This document shows positions 60,777 to 64,000 of a stretch of 64,000 bases of DNA, one piece after another (positions within the stretch are counted from its first letter, which is position 1; every line of letters begins with the position of its first letter). The stretch is from the NCBI RefSeq assembly GCF_014534745.1, contig NZ_JACVVP010000016.1:62001-126000 (forward strand). The letters run 5' to 3'. A model generated the notes under the pieces. That model was not told the DNA's origin. It did no database searches and saw only the letters and a list, made by a program, of their open reading frames with translations. The position numbers and the translations under genes are program-made. The DNA comes from Flammeovirga sp. EKP202 (lineage in GTDB: Bacteria > Bacteroidota > Bacteroidia > Cytophagales > Flammeovirgaceae).

Positions 60777-62015
60777 TTAATTAAATTTGATGGACTTGAT
60801 TGGTGATATACCTAAAACAATAGAAGTAGGCACGAGCAAACTCACTGAGGTCAAGATGATTATTGTGATGTTAATAATGAAAATTGTATCCCAATGAAAA
60901 CTAAAAGGTACATGATCAAGATAATAAGTGGATGCTTCAAGTGGTATCAATTTGAATTGATTTTGGATTATACCAAAAGAAATAGCGATGAAATTACCAA
61001 TCAACATTCCTTTTACTGCCATTCGAATTCCATCATAAATAAAAATCCTCTGTAAAAGATTATTTGTAGCACCTAGTGCTTTAAATGTTCCGATCATAGA
61101 AGTTCGTTCCATAATCAAAATCAACATAATCGAAATCACATTAAAAATAGCTACACTTGTAATCACAATTAAGAAAATCCAAACATTGTTATAAAGCATT
61201 TGGAACCAATCAAAAAAGTGAGCATACTTATCTTTTACGCTTCTTGAAATAAGATGAACATCAACATAATTTTCATCTAAATACTCTGCAGTCGCTTCAA
61301 TTGTATCAAAATTATGAAGTATCAGTTCCATCCCTCCTACTAAAGAGTCTCCCCAACTATTAAGCCTTCTTACTAAATTTATATCTCCATACGCTACTAG
61401 CTCATCAAAATCTTCTAGACCAGTATTGTATATTCCTGAGATTTTCATTTTACGGGCCTTTGGTGGTTGTTGGATAAAATAGATAATAATATCATCTCCA
61501 ATCTTCAAGTGCATTTTGTTCGCTAGGGCTTTACTGATCACTATTTCCTTTGACCCTTTTTTATCCTTCTCAAACTGAGGAAATCTACCCTCTTCCATCT
61601 GACTTTCCCACCTCGATACATCATAATCTTCGGATAATCCTTTTATCAAAATTCCTGACACCTCGTCATTTGATTTTAGTAAACCCCACTTATGTGCGTA
61701 ACTATATACGTTCTTCACACCAGGAAGATGTTCTTTCTCATTATAGAGAACAGATTTATTTACGTTGACAGGAGGCTCTTCTTTGCTCCTATTCATTGTA
61801 AACTTTTCAACATTAAGATGACCTACATGCAAGAAAAGTTTTTCTTCAATACCTTCTTTAAATCCATAAAAGATTGAAAATGCCAAAATTAAGGCACCCA
61901 CACCCAACGCCACACTACCAATAGCTATTTTTGATATCAGCTTTGTAAATGAATTATTTCTATGTTGACTTAACCTTCTTGATATAAAATAAGGTAAATT
62001 CTTTGTTTCTTTCAT
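60777..62015 (-). CDS. ABC transporter permease, LolC/LolE-like (FtsX fold)
   Basis: A 412-residue inner-membrane permease of the MacB/FtsX type. The N-terminal transmembrane helix (about 25-50: LISKIAIGSVALGVGALILAFSIFYGF) is followed by a periplasmic MacB_PCD-like domain (about 55-265, with GILIKGLSEDYDVSRW and EIVISKALANKMHLKIGDDIIIYF). Three further helices at about 275-300, 325-350 and 370-400 carry the conserved ISIMLILIMERTSMIGTFKALGATN coupling segment. LolC/E releases lipoproteins to LolA using ATPase LolD, which is not in the window. Bacteroidota often have a single homodimerising LolE-like subunit, and this could be it. The gene begins 10 bp after xseB on the same strand. Confidence 0.85.
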   Translation of the reverse strand: MKETKNLPYFISRRLSQHRNNSFTKLISKIAIGSVALGVGALILAFSIFYGFKEGIEEKLFLHVGHLNVEKFTMNRSKEEPPVNVNKSVLYNEKEHLPGVKNVYSYAHKWGLLKSNDEVSGILIKGLSEDYDVSRWESQMEEGRFPQFEKDKKGSKEIVISKALANKMHLKIGDDIIIYFIQQPPKARKMKISGIYNTGLEDFDELVAYGDINLVRRLNSWGDSLVGGMELILHNFDTIEATAEYLDENYVDVHLISRSVKDKYAHFFDWFQMLYNNVWIFLIVITSVAIFNVISIMLILIMERTSMIGTFKALGATNNLLQRIFIYDGIRMAVKGMLIGNFIAISFGIIQNQFKLIPLEASTYYLDHVPFSFHWDTIFIINITIIILTSVSLLVPTSIVLGISPIKSIKFN

Positions 62016-62025
62016 TCAAAAAAAT

Positions 62026-62229
62026 CTATTGGTCTTCGACAAAAATTTCTGATAATTCCTTATCAATATCCTTCAACTTTTCTTTACACCATTGTACCAA
62101 GAATTTTGCTCTTTTGGCCAATTGTGAAAGTTGATCTATTGGAACTTCTTCTGACTCTAATTTCCTTTGAATACTTTCTAATTCCTCAAGGGCAGATTCG
62201 TATGATAAATTCTCTTTTTTGTCTGACAT
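62026..62229 (-). CDS. xseB: Exodeoxyribonuclease VII small subunit
   Basis: A 67-residue helical protein with the family pattern LSYESALEELESIQRKLESEEVPIDQLSQLAKRAKFLVQWCKEKL, ending in an acidic tail. XseB forms the helical sheath around XseA in the single-strand-specific exonuclease VII. It follows xseA by 49 bp and precedes the permease gene by 10 bp. Length and context make the call safe. Confidence 0.93.
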   Translation of the reverse strand: MSDKKENLSYESALEELESIQRKLESEEVPIDQLSQLAKRAKFLVQWCKEKLKDIDKELSEIFVEDQ

Positions 62230-62278
62230 TCTTTTCTTTCAATATTGTGGATGCAAGTTAAGAGGTAGTCGAAAAATA

Positions 62279-63640
62279 TTACAATTTTTCGTCTACTTTA
62301 TCGACTATACTTTCAATAATTTTAAGATGTGTATGCGTTTGGATTTTATCTCCTTTTTTTAATTTTTGTGGGTCAACGAGTTTACCCTCTTTCAAAGTCA
62401 TCGAATAGCCAAGTGCTAAAACTTCCATTGGGTCTTTAGATTTTACTGTAACCTCTTTCATTGACAGTTTATACTGCTCCTCTTTTACACGGTTTTTTAT
62501 TGAAATTTGAAAATGCCCCCACAATTGATCTAGTTTTTCTACTTCTCTTTTTGTTGATAATCTCGAAAAGTATACCCTTTTTTGATTTAGTTTAAACTTC
62601 TCAAAATCAGCTTTTGTTGTAATTAAACTTTTCAACTTAAGCAGTTGTTTTTCAATCTTAAAGTGTTCTTGTTCAATTTTTTTCTGGAATGCAGGTAATG
62701 TTTTCGTAAAATGGAATTTCAAAGTAGATTTTCTAAAATGCACCTTCTCTGTTAGCATTCGGTGGATACGCTCTAATTTTAAATCGATCTTCTTTTCAAA
62801 TCCAAATGCTTTATCCAATAAGAAATGGGCTACCGCAGTGGGTGTTTTAAAATTTTCAAAAGCAACCCTATCTACAATAGACAAATCTCTTTCGTGTCCA
62901 ATACCCGACAATACAGGCAATCCACATTTTGCTACTGCATAAGATAAATGATAATCATCAAAGACGACTAAATCTGCTTTTGCTCCTCCTCCTCTAATCA
63001 TTACTACAACATCAAAATCATCAGTATCAATTTTATGAAGAGCAGCGATTAATTCCTCACTTGCATTTTGCCCTTGTACAGAGGCCTTAAAAAGTTTTAT
63101 CGAAAATTTATAGTTGTCTTTATTGGATAATAAATGTTGCTTGAAATCCTCAAAACCAGCCGCCTTTGAAGAAGATATTACTGCAATTCTCTGGGGTACA
63201 ATGGGAAGCTTCATTTGTTTTTGCCATTCAAAAGCACCTAACTGTTCAAGCTTTGCAATATTTTCTTTGCGTATTCTTTCAAGCTCTCCTATACTAAATG
63301 TCTCATCGATATCTTCAATTTGTAATGAAAGGCCATAGACTGCGTGGTATTTGATTGACACTTCCACTAAAACATTAACTCCGACCTTCAATACTTCATC
63401 AAAAATTGATTTTAAACGATGTCTGAACACCTGCAATTCAGGATTCCAAATAGTTGCCCTATTCCTTGCTATTATCTGGTTTTCATTCTTTTCAATCAAT
63501 TCTAAAAAAGCATATCCCGAATGATATTGCAACTGGGCAATCTCCGTTTTTATCCAAAAAGAAGACTTCACCTTTAGTAGGTGAAGTTCAATGCTTCGAT
63601 TCAGCTGAGAAAGAGAATAAATGTTTTTACCACTCGTCAT
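62279..63640 (-). CDS. xseA: Exodeoxyribonuclease VII large subunit
   Basis: A 453-residue catalytic subunit of exonuclease VII, which degrades single-stranded DNA from both ends in repair. Residues 5-100 are the OB-fold domain (IYSLSQLNRSIELHLLKVKSSFWIKTEIAQLQYHSGYAFLELIE). The catalytic domain shows RIAVISSSKAAGFEDFKQHL, VVMIRGGGAKADLVVFDDYHLSYAVAKCGLPVLSGIGHERDLSIVDRVAFENFKTPTAVAHFL (about 213-275), and long helices follow. The C-terminal VLALGYSMTLKEGKLVDPQKLKKGDKIQTH is the usual end. Its start overlaps the preceding TPR gene by 14 bp, suggesting coupling. Confidence 0.95.
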   Translation of the reverse strand: MTSGKNIYSLSQLNRSIELHLLKVKSSFWIKTEIAQLQYHSGYAFLELIEKNENQIIARNRATIWNPELQVFRHRLKSIFDEVLKVGVNVLVEVSIKYHAVYGLSLQIEDIDETFSIGELERIRKENIAKLEQLGAFEWQKQMKLPIVPQRIAVISSSKAAGFEDFKQHLLSNKDNYKFSIKLFKASVQGQNASEELIAALHKIDTDDFDVVVMIRGGGAKADLVVFDDYHLSYAVAKCGLPVLSGIGHERDLSIVDRVAFENFKTPTAVAHFLLDKAFGFEKKIDLKLERIHRMLTEKVHFRKSTLKFHFTKTLPAFQKKIEQEHFKIEKQLLKLKSLITTKADFEKFKLNQKRVYFSRLSTKREVEKLDQLWGHFQISIKNRVKEEQYKLSMKEVTVKSKDPMEVLALGYSMTLKEGKLVDPQKLKKGDKIQTHTHLKIIESIVDKVDEKL

Positions 63641-63962
63641 CTTCCTCTAGTTGAAAATTAGTATAAGCAGATTGTAATTCTTTAAAAGCATGATGATCTT
63701 TTTCCTGCTGACATATTTTCAAACCCGTCTTATAAGTCCCCTCAGCTTTATCTGATTGTCCATTTTCTGCATAAGCATAAGCTGCATGGTAATATGTACC
63801 AGTATAAGTCTCATGCTCTTTTAATAGAATCTCATAATATTTGATGGCTTCCTCCCAGTTTTCTACTGACGCATATTCTGTTGCAATCCCATAGATTACA
63901 AAAGGATCTGAGGGATCTTCTTTATAAAAAGCAAATAGTTGATCTAATCTCTTTGTGTTCAT
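63627..63962 (-). CDS. Small TPR-repeat protein
   Basis: A 111-residue protein of two to three TPR units (PFVIYGIATEYASVENWEEAIKYYEILLKEHETYTGTYYHAAYAYAENGQSDKAEGTYKTGLKIC), with no signal peptide or membrane helix. Similar short TPR proteins are common beside housekeeping genes in Bacteroidota and are thought to mediate protein contacts. It is the first visible gene of the TPR-xseA-xseB-permease unit, with a 14-bp overlap to xseA. The 38 bp upstream in the window do not show a full promoter. The function is unknown. Confidence 0.8.
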   Translation of the reverse strand: MNTKRLDQLFAFYKEDPSDPFVIYGIATEYASVENWEEAIKYYEILLKEHETYTGTYYHAAYAYAENGQSDKAEGTYKTGLKICQQEKDHHAFKELQSAYTNFQLEEDDEW

Positions 63963-64000
63963 TTTTTAATCTTTAACACGAAAGATAAATAATTTCATTT

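Noticed and set aside
1-64000. CRISPR array, rRNA operon, prophage or insertion sequence
   Set aside because: No regularly spaced repeats, no rRNA-like conserved segments, and no transposase or phage structural genes were seen; the only mobile-like gene is the Rpn-type nuclease.

Overview
The window comes from a low-GC member of the Bacteroidota, most likely the Cytophagales (a Flammeovirga-like marine bacterium; inference, no rRNA is present). Supporting signs are promoters with the Bacteroidota -7 box TAnnTTTG, CarboxypepD_reg-type TonB-dependent receptors paired with lipoproteins, TamL, DUF4834, GSCFA, PafA, a fused 2-oxoacid dehydrogenase E1, SpoIIE-type phosphatases joined to TPRs or membrane bundles, and weak or absent Shine-Dalgarno sequences. 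No tRNA, rRNA, CRISPR array, prophage or intact insertion sequence was seen.

Layout. 1-5.2 kb: a MOSC protein cut by the window edge, two small unknown genes, a TPR-SpoIIE phosphatase and the C-terminal half of a split transketolase. 5.3-10.8 kb: GSCFA protein, alkaline phosphatase PafA, an Rpn-type nuclease enclosed by two look-alike hairpins, and replicative helicase DnaB. 11.1-16.1 kb: cell-wall block mpl, then murB - K+ channel - outer-membrane barrel - NlpC/P60 hydrolase joined stop-to-start. 16.1-24.8 kb: a candidate structured small RNA, a small membrane-protein/micro-ORF pair, an MFS transporter, NAD synthetase, a large propeller-amidohydrolase flanked by two orphan hairpin repeats, and a NADAR enzyme. 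24.8-26.9 kb: rpsA with an unusual structured leader. 27.5-35.7 kb: two tandem paralogous TonB-receptor plus repeat-lipoprotein pairs. 35.9-41.4 kb: icd and acnB (TCA cycle) around an esterase lipoprotein. 41.9-46.5 kb: rlmD, folK, tamL. 46.6-54.5 kb: M48 protease, a lone mreB, a four-repeat acidic protein of unknown function, SiaC/SiaB signalling pair, cvfB-truC, a DUF4834 protein and miaA. 54.7-60.4 kb: a second (six-TM) SpoIIE phosphatase, MltF and fused E1. 60.6-64 kb: a candidate small RNA, LolC/E-type permease, xseB, xseA and a TPR protein.

Most is ordinary core metabolism and envelope biology. The observations most worth following are: (i) the rpsA leader, where two tandem hairpins with different stems present the same 11-nt loop directly at the predicted transcription start; (ii) two candidate intergenic small RNAs (about 16.21-16.38 kb + and 60.63-60.72 kb -); (iii) the duplicated receptor/lipoprotein pairs whose lipoproteins are built from a repeated unit; (iv) the SiaB-SiaC pair beside an undescribed four-repeat protein, with two SpoIIE phosphatases in the same 64 kb as possible partners. 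Coordinates of CDSs include the stop codon.
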